From CAZKEG01 sp964601575 (GTDB lineage Bacteria > Desulfobacterota > Thermodesulfobacteria > Thermodesulfobacteriales > Thermodesulfatatoraceae): a DNA stretch of 16,384 nucleotides. The stretch is from NCBI GenBank assembly GCA_964601575.1, contig CAZROA010000037.1:1-16384 (forward strand), written 5' to 3'. The notes below the pieces were generated by a model. That model saw nothing but the letters and a program-made list of their open reading frames with translations. It had not been told where the DNA came from and ran no database searches. Numbering within the stretch: position 1 is the first letter of the stretch; each line of letters opens with the position of its first letter. Both the position numbers and the translations under genes were made by a program. This document shows, piece after piece, positions 8,901 through 14,551 of this stretch.

Positions 8901-9289
8901 ACCTCAAGGCCCTGGAAATTTATGAAGCCAAGCTCGGAAAGGATCATCCCCTTTATTTTGATACGGCCTTGGCCCTGAGTAACGAGGCCCGCAAGTTAGG
9001 CCATGACCAACAAGCCATTAAAACCCTTTGTGAGGCCCTCAAAAACCTGAGATACTGGGAATTTCGACTCATCTCGGCCCGGAAAAAGGGCCTAAAGGTA
9101 GACAGTCTCTTTCAACACTTCATCCATTATGCCCTTCAGTTTATCGTCCTTGGTGAGGCCTTGTTCGATAAGCTTCCCGAAGATTGCCGGGAAGATCTAG
9201 AGCTCCTCAAAGGAAAGTTCGCTATTCCAGAAATTTTAAAGGAAGAGATTCGCCGCCGGTTGGAACTCGGCCAGGGCGAGGGCTCTTGA
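5999..9289 (+). CDS. CHAT protease - NB-ARC (STAND) NTPase - TPR protein
   Basis: The protein has 1096 residues and no signal peptide. Residues about 70-345 are a CHAT (caspase HetF-associated with TPR) domain: the lead-in LPWELLW (95-101) and FNPQVSLVRSLP (111-122), the catalytic His in HFIGHG (His 206) and the catalytic Cys in LNACHTA (Cys 254). Residues about 370-600 are an NB-ARC NTPase: Walker A GLGGAGKS (401-408), Walker B LLVLDN (483-488), VVLTTR (524-529) and the GLPLA-like GWHPLAL (582-588). Six kinesin-light-chain-like TPR units follow, starting at 753, 794, 835, 877, 919 and 961, then a helical tail. This is the layout of STAND sensors: the repeats sense a ligand, the NTPase oligomerises and the protease is released. 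All catalytic residues are intact. The start is GTG 5999, with AAGGTGG seven bases ahead; an out-of-frame ATG at 5997 opens a five-codon ORF. The last 68 bp overlap the convergent gene. Confidence 0.9.
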   Translation: MVPELNFLLLEREEGFEVSLDGDAATKARVPDLFWHRYLQNERNVPFEDHLPFGEELFRALFVTKSRREKLEALLEGEDPFVIRLSTENHFLHDLPWELLWRPGDQAPLLFNPQVSLVRSLPGERFSALAPAEPPYRLLIILSLPLPAYEKAPLDPLREVEKLYQALEPWLVRDLLKIEVTVKANVLDLQDLFVRKHFDILHFIGHGGPGGTLLLEGDPRKHPEPYRYESTISGGELASLFKRSGAKVLILNACHTASPEVGLFYFSPGLAQALHLSGLPLVVANQSTVADEKAIELTKHLYRSLLGEPEGDSWPLLHLLSRARPYLGHDFWRPVIFAKPGLSREILFKPPTKKSLPKRKALRRLLGLKHEAPFYVYRFRPLRELIHRLVHEERKLVVLHGLGGAGKSFLADYAADFLASEFPHVLALDMREFNNGQEIAAKVSEILAEEGIITPKQAKKIGQLGPQAFWREINQALGNLPWLLVLDNFEECQEKEIFRAGFVKDDFLREFLKVVQAERLPGRVVLTTRLLPYLDRGVRTPLETVVGIGAYDEGERHLLLNKIGQLLPDKTEAFGTLAEEIGWHPLALGLWLSRPMEAKRLLKRREMREVLDFYEDFFKSFPEASKALAFFPKPMSEEFLSKVLEEDPEAEELFANKLRILEGIKTEGDLYYRLYPILKLYFQGILSEKDPGLIRELFERFKDFEPQNLWDDLNLTHLLEEMCSYFGKTEEIESLLLKRYLTLASFWEATSRFEEAERFYLKALEIVSQTPGKELETATTYNNLALLYLKTGRFEKAERFYLKALEIFSQTPGKELETATTYNNLAGLYREMGRFKEAEKFYLKALEIREAKLGKDHPETATTYNNLAGLYGEMGRFEEAEKFYLKALKIREAKLGKDHPETATTYNNLALLYLKMGKFEEAEKFYLKALEIREAKLGRDHPETAITYNNLANLYLKTGKFEEAEKFYLKALEIYEAKLGKDHPLYFDTALALSNEARKLGHDQQAIKTLCEALKNLRYWEFRLISARKKGLKVDSLFQHFIHYALQFIVLGEALFDKLPEDCREDLELLKGKFAIPEILKEEIRRRLELGQGEGS
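8255..8950 (+). repeat. Intragenic tandem repeat coding for TPR units
   Basis: Six repeats with periods of 123, 123, 126, 126 and 126 bp encode FEEAEKFYLKALEI... and TATTYNNLA.LY...G. The DNA itself is nearly identical between units: stretches such as gcggaaaagttctacctcaa and accacctacaacaatctggc recur almost unchanged. The first two units use SQTPGKELE where the others use REAKLGKDHPE, and are one codon shorter, so at least two rounds of duplication or local homogenisation can be seen. Confidence 0.93.
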
Positions 9290-10094
9290 GCACACGCTCT
9301 TCTATAAATGTTCGGAACCTGCGGGCCACCTCCTCTTCTCCGAGGTAGTGCCTACAAAGGATGGAAAGCCTGGGCCAAAGAGCTTCCCCTTTTTGGTTGA
9401 GGACCTTCTCCAGATCCACCTCGGCTCCTAGATGAACTTCCCAGAAGAAATCACTTAAAAAGATCCAAAGAAGATCATCCAGGCCGACCCTTTCTTCGGT
9501 GATCTCCCCGGCGATTTGCCGAGCTAGGCCGCGTAACTTTTCCTTGAGGGCCTTGTTTCTTTCCTCAGAGGGCCTTTCTTCACCTAAATGGCTCAAAAAG
9601 TCTTCGGCCCACCAGACGAAAAGCCCCTTGCGGGCCAGGCGTAAGGCCCGCGGGTTTTCTTCAGCGTAAGACTCAGCCTCAAACAGAGTATGCCCGCAAA
9701 GTAAATAGACCGGTAACAGTTCTTGGGCTGAAATGTTCTCTTTTTGGGTCAGAGCCTGGGGCAGAAAGTTTACCAATAAGGCAAGCCCCTGGGCCCTGAC
9801 CAAAGGGAACTTCTTGTGGGCCAGGCCTGTTAGGCGGAAAATATTCTCCAATTCTTCGATAAGGAAACGAGCGGCCCTGTGTTGAAGCTCCGGCCCCACT
9901 CGGTAATAAAAGTGCCCCCTACCGACCAGCAAATATTCCAGAGAAAAGAAATAAGTCGCAATATGTGAAAAATCCTTAGTTTCAAGGGCCCTACGAAAGG
10001 CCCCGGCCAAATAGGCAAAGAAATCGTCCCAACGATGGGGATGGGCCAGGTAGATGTGGGCTCTTTTACCAAAGTCTTCGTGTGAACGTAACAT
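9222..10094 (-). CDS. Unrecognised helical protein coupled to the KAP NTPase
   Basis: This 290-residue protein has no family that I recognise. It appears almost wholly alpha-helical, soluble and rich in Leu, Glu, Arg and aromatic residues, with clusters such as DDFFAYLAGAFRRALE (about 23-38), FFSLEYLLVGRGHFYYR (about 49-65) and KGLFVWWAEDFLSHLGEE. The C-terminus is Arg/Pro/Gly-rich and looks disordered. No signal peptide, nuclease, protease or nucleotide-binding motif is visible. Its ATG (10094-10092) shares a base with the TAA of the KAP gene (TAATG), with no clear SD, so it should be translated by re-initiation and probably acts with the NTPase. Its last 68 bp run antisense into the end of the CHAT-STAND gene. 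It may be an adaptor or effector of the KAP protein; that is inference from position. Confidence 0.75.
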   Translation of the reverse strand: MLRSHEDFGKRAHIYLAHPHRWDDFFAYLAGAFRRALETKDFSHIATYFFSLEYLLVGRGHFYYRVGPELQHRAARFLIEELENIFRLTGLAHKKFPLVRAQGLALLVNFLPQALTQKENISAQELLPVYLLCGHTLFEAESYAEENPRALRLARKGLFVWWAEDFLSHLGEERPSEERNKALKEKLRGLARQIAGEITEERVGLDDLLWIFLSDFFWEVHLGAEVDLEKVLNQKGEALWPRLSILCRHYLGEEEVARRFRTFIEERVLKSPRPGRVPTGGESLPLKFLE

Positions 10095-11347
10095 TATTCA
10101 GCCCGAAATTGTTCAAAAGATTCTTTCAAAAATTCGAAATTCTTGAGTGGTTCGCTGAAGACGGTCTTGTCTCCTTCGATATGAGAAGAAATGTCTCTCA
10201 TTTCAACAATTTCTCCCGGAGTCAAATAGAACTGGGGATAGGGCCGCAAATGGAGTTCTATCTTGGGAAAGGTTTCATAAAGTAGGGCCAACCAAAAACT
10301 CTCAAACAAAGTGGCTTCGGTGTCTGCTTTTAAGATCGAAAGATAATTCTCACAACGGTTGGCAATACGCACCCACTTACGGTGGGGGAGGGCATCTAAC
10401 CCGCTTGCTAGGTTTATCACTTCTTCCTCAATAGGTTTGAGTTTCTCGGCAACGTCTCGAAAGTGAAAATTCTGCATGTAATCCCAATCAAAGGCCATAG
10501 GTTGGAGTTCATAAGTCCAAACAAAGATTTTTTCCAGAAAACTCTCGCCGGGGAAGAGAGCGCCATAAGTTTGATTTACCGCCCTGGTGAGCACCTGGTC
10601 GTTCACCCCGAAGACCACGATGGTGCGTTCAAGGTCAAAGAAAAAGCGAATGTTTTCCAGGAGCTTCAGGGCTTGATCAGGGAAGAGGCGATCGAGATCA
10701 TCTACTACTATGAGAAGATGACGCTCGGGGAAAGAGGCCTCTTGGTTCAAGCTGGCTAAAGGATGATTGAAATCCGGGTTACTTGAGGATCGGTCCAGAA
10801 TCTCGGCCACACATTGGGAAAGCTGTTGGTGAATCTCTTCAAAACGGCTGTAATAATCAAAGGTGGATTTACCGATTAGGTCGTAGATTTGCTTGATAGT
10901 GGAAAGATCTACTTTTTCTCCCAGGGTAGTTTTGGTAACTTGGCCGACTATGGCTGAGGCCCCGGCGGTCAAGGCCACACCCACGCTTTGAACCAGTTTA
11001 GTAAACCGCCCTTTGACTTTTCCCGAAGCCAGTTCTCGCAATTTGAGGAGGAGAGGAATGATGGGATGTTCTTCCCGATGGTAACGCCAGGCCGGGAAAA
11101 AGATCGTGGGCCAGCCGCGGACTTTCTGAAAATATTCCTCTATGGCTAGGAGGACCGAGGTCTTGCCCGTACCCCAATCTCCCTTGATGGCCACCAGTTT
11201 CCCACCGTGTCCGTCAAGGCCGGCGGACTCTTGCGCCAAAGATTCGAGATGAGAAATGATAATCGTGAGGGGACTAATAATTTGAAAGGGAAGTTCCTTA
11301 ATTTGCTTTAGGGCCTTGGAATAAGAGAAAGGATGATCAACCCGCAT
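10094..11347 (-). CDS. KAP-family P-loop NTPase
   Basis: The protein has 417 residues. Walker A is GDWGTGKTS (56-64, Lys 62) and Walker B is LLIVVDDLDRLFP (211-223) with the DDLDR signature of KAP NTPases. Other KAP features are FFPAWRYHRE after Walker A, ENIRFFFDLERTIVVFGVNDQVL (231-253) as the sensor strand, and FLEKIFVWTYEL (270-281). KAP proteins usually carry membrane segments between Walker A and B. Here residues 118-136 (LVQSVGVALTAGASAIVGQ) form one weakly hydrophobic Ala/Gly-rich stretch in that place, which might sit in or on the membrane. Known KAP proteins include the phage-exclusion protein PifA of plasmid F and the animal Kidins220/ARMS. The start is ATG 11347, since an in-frame TAA lies just upstream; the SD is weak. 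The next gene starts within its stop codon. The upstream PilZ gene could share its transcript. Confidence 0.9.
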   Translation of the reverse strand: MRVDHPFSYSKALKQIKELPFQIISPLTIIISHLESLAQESAGLDGHGGKLVAIKGDWGTGKTSVLLAIEEYFQKVRGWPTIFFPAWRYHREEHPIIPLLLKLRELASGKVKGRFTKLVQSVGVALTAGASAIVGQVTKTTLGEKVDLSTIKQIYDLIGKSTFDYYSRFEEIHQQLSQCVAEILDRSSSNPDFNHPLASLNQEASFPERHLLIVVDDLDRLFPDQALKLLENIRFFFDLERTIVVFGVNDQVLTRAVNQTYGALFPGESFLEKIFVWTYELQPMAFDWDYMQNFHFRDVAEKLKPIEEEVINLASGLDALPHRKWVRIANRCENYLSILKADTEATLFESFWLALLYETFPKIELHLRPYPQFYLTPGEIVEMRDISSHIEGDKTVFSEPLKNFEFLKESFEQFRAE

Positions 11348-11425
11348 AAAAATTCTTTAAACATAAAAATCCCATCTAAACAACTAAACTCTTTATCAAA
11401 AGGGCGAGCCCAAAGCAGGAGCTTT

Positions 11426-11743
11426 TTAACTCTGTTCTTGGCCGAACATGAGCCAGGAATAATAGGCCCTTCTTTGCTCGTCGTCTTTGAAATCAAGCCA
11501 TTCGCACCCCACCAGCCCGTTGGTCACGTGGCGAACCACGGCCTCACCAGTGATCTCCCTTCCCTGGTAGTTAAGGGTTACCTCCAGGCGATCGCCCTCT
11601 TCAAACTGGACCCCGGCAGGTTCTTCAAAGGCCAAGCCATTCATGCTGGCGTTAACCAGCCGCCCAACATGGCCTTCAGGAAGATAGACCGCGCCTCCTT
11701 CGAGGACTACGCGGGTGTGTTGGCGCCGTTCGCTGACGATCAT
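11426..11743 (-). CDS. PilZ-domain protein (c-di-GMP receptor)
   Basis: This single-domain PilZ protein has 105 residues. Both parts of the c-di-GMP-binding signature are present: RxxxR at residues 7-11 (RQHTR) and NxSxxG at 31-36 (NASMNG), followed by the beta-barrel (LEVTLNYQGREITGEAVVRHV, GLVGCEWL). It should act in the cytosol as a c-di-GMP-responsive adaptor, classically for motility, pili or exopolysaccharide. The start is ATG 11743, as a perfect AGGAGG (11756-11751) lies seven bases ahead; a longer reading from 11785 would run over this SD. The gene is 78 bp upstream of the KAP NTPase on the same strand, a gap with no convincing terminator. It is divergent from the methyltransferase gene. 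Whether it belongs functionally with the KAP pair is open. Confidence 0.9.
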   Translation of the reverse strand: MIVSERRQHTRVVLEGGAVYLPEGHVGRLVNASMNGLAFEEPAGVQFEEGDRLEVTLNYQGREITGEAVVRHVTNGLVGCEWLDFKDDEQRRAYYSWLMFGQEQS

Positions 11744-11841
11744 AATTGAACCTCCTCTCCCTAACTTTTCGGAGTACGGCGCCAATCCTAAAGGATATAA
11801 GCCCTTTTACTTCTCGCCGTATAAGTATTTCCCTTGGGCCG

Positions 11842-11870
11842 GCTTTTTCCATATTCTAACGAGAAAAAGC
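11842..11870. repeat. Inverted repeat upstream of the methyltransferase gene
   Basis: GCTTTTTC (11842-11849) and GAAAAAGC (11863-11870) form a perfect 8-bp inverted repeat around 13 bases. It lies just ahead of the -10 element of the methyltransferase and covers the place where the -35 should be, so an operator is more likely than a terminator. The rest of the 163-bp divergent gap to the PilZ gene holds only the two genes' start signals. Confidence 0.5.
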
Positions 11871-11875
11871 TCCGT

Positions 11876-11900
11876 TATACTGGTATGTCTGTACCACAGA
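11876..11900 (+). promoter_or_regulatory. -10 element and start-site dyads of the methyltransferase gene
   Basis: TATACT (11876-11881) is a good -10; the -35 is poor. Two small overlapping dyads follow at the expected start of transcription: TGGTA-n6-TACCA (11881-11896) and TCTG-n5-CAGA (11888-11900). Between here and the ATG at 11907 there is no Shine-Dalgarno, so the mRNA would have a leader of about 19 bases without SD. Confidence 0.45.
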
Positions 11901-11906
11901 CTCATT

Positions 11907-12710
11907 ATGAAGAAACAAGAAACGTATAAGTGGAATCCCGAGGAATATCAAAGAAGTTCGGTCAACCAGAAAAAGTGGGGTGAGGAGCTCCTTTCCCGGA
12001 TCAATTTCCGCGGGAACGAAATTGTTTTAGATGTAGGTTGTGGCGGTGGCGTCCTCACGGCATCTCTGGCTCAAAAGGTGCCTCAGGGGCTAGTGATTGG
12101 CATTGATAGCTCCGAAGAAATGATCGCCCTGGCTCGTCAAAAATTTCCTCGTACGATCTACCCCAACCTTACTTTCTTGGTGAAAGACGTCCGGGAGATA
12201 AACTTTGAGGAAGAGTTTGACCTGATCTATTCCAACGCCTGTTTGCACTGGGTCCTTGACCATTTGGCCGTGCTACAAAGATTTCACCGGGCACTGAAGC
12301 CTTCGGGAAAAATCTTTTTACAAATGGGTGGCCGAGGGAACGCTGCCACGGTGATAAAAATTTTGGAAAAGCTTATCATCAGCCCAAAGTGGAACTATTT
12401 CTTCGAAAATTTTTCCTTTCCATACGGCTTCTATGGCCCGGAAGAGTATCAGATATGGCTCAAGAAGACAGGTTTCAAGCCAAAGCGCGTAGAACTCTTT
12501 TCTAAAGAGATGATACACGAAGACAAGGCCAAGTTTGCCTCTTGGATTCGTTCCACGTGGTTGCCGTATACGCACCGTGTACCGGAAGAAAAACGTGAAG
12601 ATTTTATTCGGGAGGTAGTCACGCTTTATCTCCGAGATTACCCTCCGGATGAAAACGGTATTATTCGTGTCCCGATGGTGCGGTTAGAAGTCGAGGCGGG
12701 AAAGAGTTAA
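11907..12710 (+). CDS. Class I SAM-dependent methyltransferase (Tam/BioC-like)
   Basis: The protein has 267 residues. The SAM-binding motif I is VLDVGCGGGVLTASLA (about 40-55), followed by motif II GIDSSEEMIALARQKFP, motif III FLVKDVREINF, and post-motif YSNACLHWVLDH, typical of the trans-aconitate methyltransferase / BioC group ('sNa.lHWv'). The C-terminal half (FPYGFYGPEEYQIWLKKTGF, FASWIRSTWLPYTHRVPE) matches the substrate-cap region of Tam-like enzymes. The likely reaction is O-methylation of a small carboxylate; the substrate is not certain, and no biotin genes are near to support BioC. ATG 11907 is chosen as the first start of the conserved part; an upstream reading from 11715 lies antisense to PilZ and is not credible. 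There is no SD. The Sir2 remnant begins nine bases downstream. Confidence 0.88.
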   Translation: MKKQETYKWNPEEYQRSSVNQKKWGEELLSRINFRGNEIVLDVGCGGGVLTASLAQKVPQGLVIGIDSSEEMIALARQKFPRTIYPNLTFLVKDVREINFEEEFDLIYSNACLHWVLDHLAVLQRFHRALKPSGKIFLQMGGRGNAATVIKILEKLIISPKWNYFFENFSFPYGFYGPEEYQIWLKKTGFKPKRVELFSKEMIHEDKAKFASWIRSTWLPYTHRVPEEKREDFIREVVTLYLRDYPPDENGIIRVPMVRLEVEAGKS

Positions 12711-12719
12711 ATTTTGGCC

Positions 12720-13193
12720 ATGAGGCCCAAATATATCGTCATTCTCACCGGAGCAGTAATTTCGGCAGAGTCTGGGATTCAGACCTTCCGCGGGGCCGGA
12801 GGGCTCTGGAAGCAATACCGCATCGAAGACGTGGCCACACCCGAGGCCTTTGTCCGGAATCTCGACTTGGTTCATGAATTTTACAACCAGCGCCGTAAGG
12901 ATCTCCTTAAAGTCGAGCCCGATGCGCCCACTACGCCCTAGCTTGCCTGGAGAAGGGATACCCCCGGCGAGGTCCTGGTAGGGACGCAAAATGTAGATGA
13001 TCTCCACGAGCGGGCGGGAACCAAGAACTTACTTCACATGCATGGTGAATTGCTCAAGGTGCGCTGTACCCATTGTGTGGAGCTAAACTTGGAGCCATCG
13101 GCCGTGGCCGAACTATTCCACGAACACCACTACGGCCCAGCCACCAAGGTCGTCCCCGCCTTTGTAAAAGGCTTACTCAAAGAGAAACATTAA
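12720..13193 (+). pseudogene. cobB: Sir2-family NAD-dependent deacylase, internally deleted and frameshifted
   Basis: The start reads MRPKYIVILTGAVISAESG then TFRGAGGLW, clear sirtuin N-terminus, although GAGIS has become GAVIS. At 12927-12929 a C appears lost: the frame reaches TAG (12939-12941), while the next frame reads on as HYALACLEKGYP. At 12961-12965 a C run appears one base too long and returns to the first frame: GEVLVGTQNVDDLHERAG, then LLHMHGELLKVRCTHC with the catalytic His. After this first zinc Cys pair the text jumps to LNLEPSAVAELF...GPATKVVPAFVKGLL, which resembles the sirtuin C-terminus. Only 158 codons remain of the usual 245 or so, so about 90 residues, including the second Cys pair and part of the NAD pocket, are missing. 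It converges with sfsA, sharing the TTAA at 13190-13193. It cannot make an active deacylase as read. Confidence 0.85.
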
Positions 13194-13927
13194 GAGCTAG
13201 CTGTCCTCCATGTAGGCAGGCGAACTATGTTTAAACCACTATCTTTAACTAGAAAAAGGGTATGGCCGTCATAGAAAAACTTGCTGGTAACGAGCTCCAC
13301 GCCTCCTTCAAGGGCCTGGTCAAAGGCCTTGGCAAACTGAGGGTCTATGGCCCTAGCCGGTTCAAAGCGGGTGGTCTCTGGGCGAAAGATGAGAAACCAG
13401 ACCGCCGCCTGAAAGCCTTGCTGGCGCAGAAAAAGAAGTTCTCGCAAGTGTTTGGTCCCCCGAGTGGTGGGAGCGTCGGGGAATAAAGCTACCTCCCCTT
13501 GGGCCAAGGTACAGCCTTTGACCTCTATGTAGATCCTCTTGCCGGTCTCGGTTTCCAGTAAAAAATCAAGGCGCCCGTTATTCGTCACCGGCTCCGGGGT
13601 CAAGGCCTTGGGTGGCCCGAAAGGAGAAAGGACCGGATCTCTTAAAATCTTTTCCGCCAGCCGCCGATGATAACCCGAATTGGTAAAGACCCAGTGACTT
13701 CCTACCTTGCCAGCCAGGAGCGACCATTTAGTCCGGCGGCGGAGATTAAGAGCCCGTCTGAGGAGCACTTCGTTCCCCAGGGCCAAGATCTGCGGGAGCC
13801 TCCCAGGATCGTGTACGTGGACTTCGGCTATTTCACCCGAGGAGAGCTTCACCCGGGCCAGAAAGCGGTTGGGACGTTCCAAAAAGAGACCCCTTTCATC
13901 AGCGGGAACCTCCAGGACGGGGACCAT
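13190..13927 (-). CDS. sfsA: DNA/RNA nuclease SfsA homologue
   Basis: This 245-residue protein is full length for SfsA. The N-terminal OB-like part has RFLARVKLSSGEIAEVHVHDPGRL (21-44). The PD-(D/E)xK-type active site is visible as RLDFLL (Asp 121) and IEVKG (Glu 135, Lys 137), and the family signature FPDAPTTRGTKHL is at 149-161. SfsA was named for stimulating maltose use in E. coli and has been described as a nucleic-acid-binding and nuclease protein; its physiological role remains loose. All catalytic positions are intact. The gene follows the HEAT-repeat gene by 26 bp and likely shares its transcript. The ATG at 13927 has no strong SD. No terminator is seen at its end, where it meets the Sir2 remnant. 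Confidence 0.93.
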   Translation of the reverse strand: MVPVLEVPADERGLFLERPNRFLARVKLSSGEIAEVHVHDPGRLPQILALGNEVLLRRALNLRRRTKWSLLAGKVGSHWVFTNSGYHRRLAEKILRDPVLSPFGPPKALTPEPVTNNGRLDFLLETETGKRIYIEVKGCTLAQGEVALFPDAPTTRGTKHLRELLFLRQQGFQAAVWFLIFRPETTRFEPARAIDPQFAKAFDQALEGGVELVTSKFFYDGHTLFLVKDSGLNIVRLPTWRTASS

Positions 13928-13953
13928 TTCTAGCTTATCTTTGGCCTTTCTCT

Positions 13954-14547
13954 TTAAGCCCCTGAGGCAGACTCTCGGGGGCGCTCTTTCTTCGAGAGTT
14001 TCTGCTGCAGGCGCAAAAGGGCCTCTTTAGCCAAGGCCCTTACCGCTGGATCAGGGGAAGAGAGGAGCTTTTGAAGGTGTTCTTCGGCGCGGTATTCTTG
14101 CAAGAGCTCGGGATAGAGCTCCACCAATCGCAACACACCTTTTAAGACCTCCCGTTGAATCGGCGTAAATTCCAGATAGTTTCCGTCTTCCCAGATATAG
14201 GCCAAAAATATAGCGAGATATTCCTTGGCCAGGGCCGGGGAACAAACCATGCTTTCAGCCATGGCCTGGGGTACCCCCCAACCAATGCCGCCGGATTCTT
14301 CGTTTAGCATCCACATAAAACGCCGCATGATAACCCGGGCCGACTCCATATCTTTAGCGGCTAAACGAGCGACTACCTGGCCGATGGCCTTTATGGCCTG
14401 ATCCCTCACCTCCTCCTCCCGGTGCAACAGGGCCCCGATCAAGGGATTGATCACCCGTCGTGGAGGAAAAGTAAGGATCTTGGCCAACCCCTCTTCACCT
14501 TGCTTCAACAACGTCCAAACTTCTCTTTTTAAATTCGCGACTTGCAT
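13954..14547 (-). CDS. DVU0298-family HEAT-repeat protein
   Basis: The protein has 197 residues and is all helical. It resembles the DVU0298 family found in sulfate-reducing bacteria: the segment RRFMWMLNEESGGIGWGVPQAMAE (about 74-97) is the most telling stretch. Helix pairs of HEAT type include INPLIGALLHREEEVRDQAIKAIGQVV (about 33-59) and HLQKLLSSPDPAVRALAKEALLRL (about 157-180). No catalytic residues are evident. The family's role is not established; it may be a protein-binding scaffold. The gene starts four bases after the fprA remnant, with AAAGGA (14560-14555) as SD inside the end of fprA, so it was once, and maybe still is, translated from the fprA transcript. The C-terminus is charged and likely disordered (KLSKKERPRESASGA). 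Confidence 0.8.
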   Translation of the reverse strand: MQVANLKREVWTLLKQGEEGLAKILTFPPRRVINPLIGALLHREEEVRDQAIKAIGQVVARLAAKDMESARVIMRRFMWMLNEESGGIGWGVPQAMAESMVCSPALAKEYLAIFLAYIWEDGNYLEFTPIQREVLKGVLRLVELYPELLQEYRAEEHLQKLLSSPDPAVRALAKEALLRLQQKLSKKERPRESASGA

Positions 14548-14551
14548 ATCT

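Noticed and set aside
8255..8950. CRISPR array
   Set aside because: The repeats are directly adjacent, in frame and encode TPR helices; there are no unique spacers of constant length between short repeats.
5999..11347. Recent horizontal island bounded by attachment sites or insertion sequences
   Set aside because: No tRNA, integrase, transposase or direct repeats were seen at the edges, and codon use by eye resembles the neighbours.
11412..11425. Hairpin AAAGC-AGGA-GCTTT as a terminator after the PilZ gene
   Set aside because: The stem is five weak pairs and on the minus strand no T run follows directly, so termination is not supported.
11333..11749. 138-codon plus-strand reading frame opposite the PilZ gene
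   Set aside because: It mirrors the PilZ gene, which has both c-di-GMP motifs and a perfect SD; the plus-strand product shows no family features.
11715..11906. Upstream extension of the methyltransferase reading frame by 64 codons
   Set aside because: It lies antisense to the start of the PilZ gene and across the promoter dyads; the conserved protein begins at ATG 11907.
12714..12719. TTG at 12714 as the start of the Sir2 remnant
   Set aside because: ATG 12720 fits the usual sirtuin N-terminus and neither has a clear SD, so the ATG is preferred.
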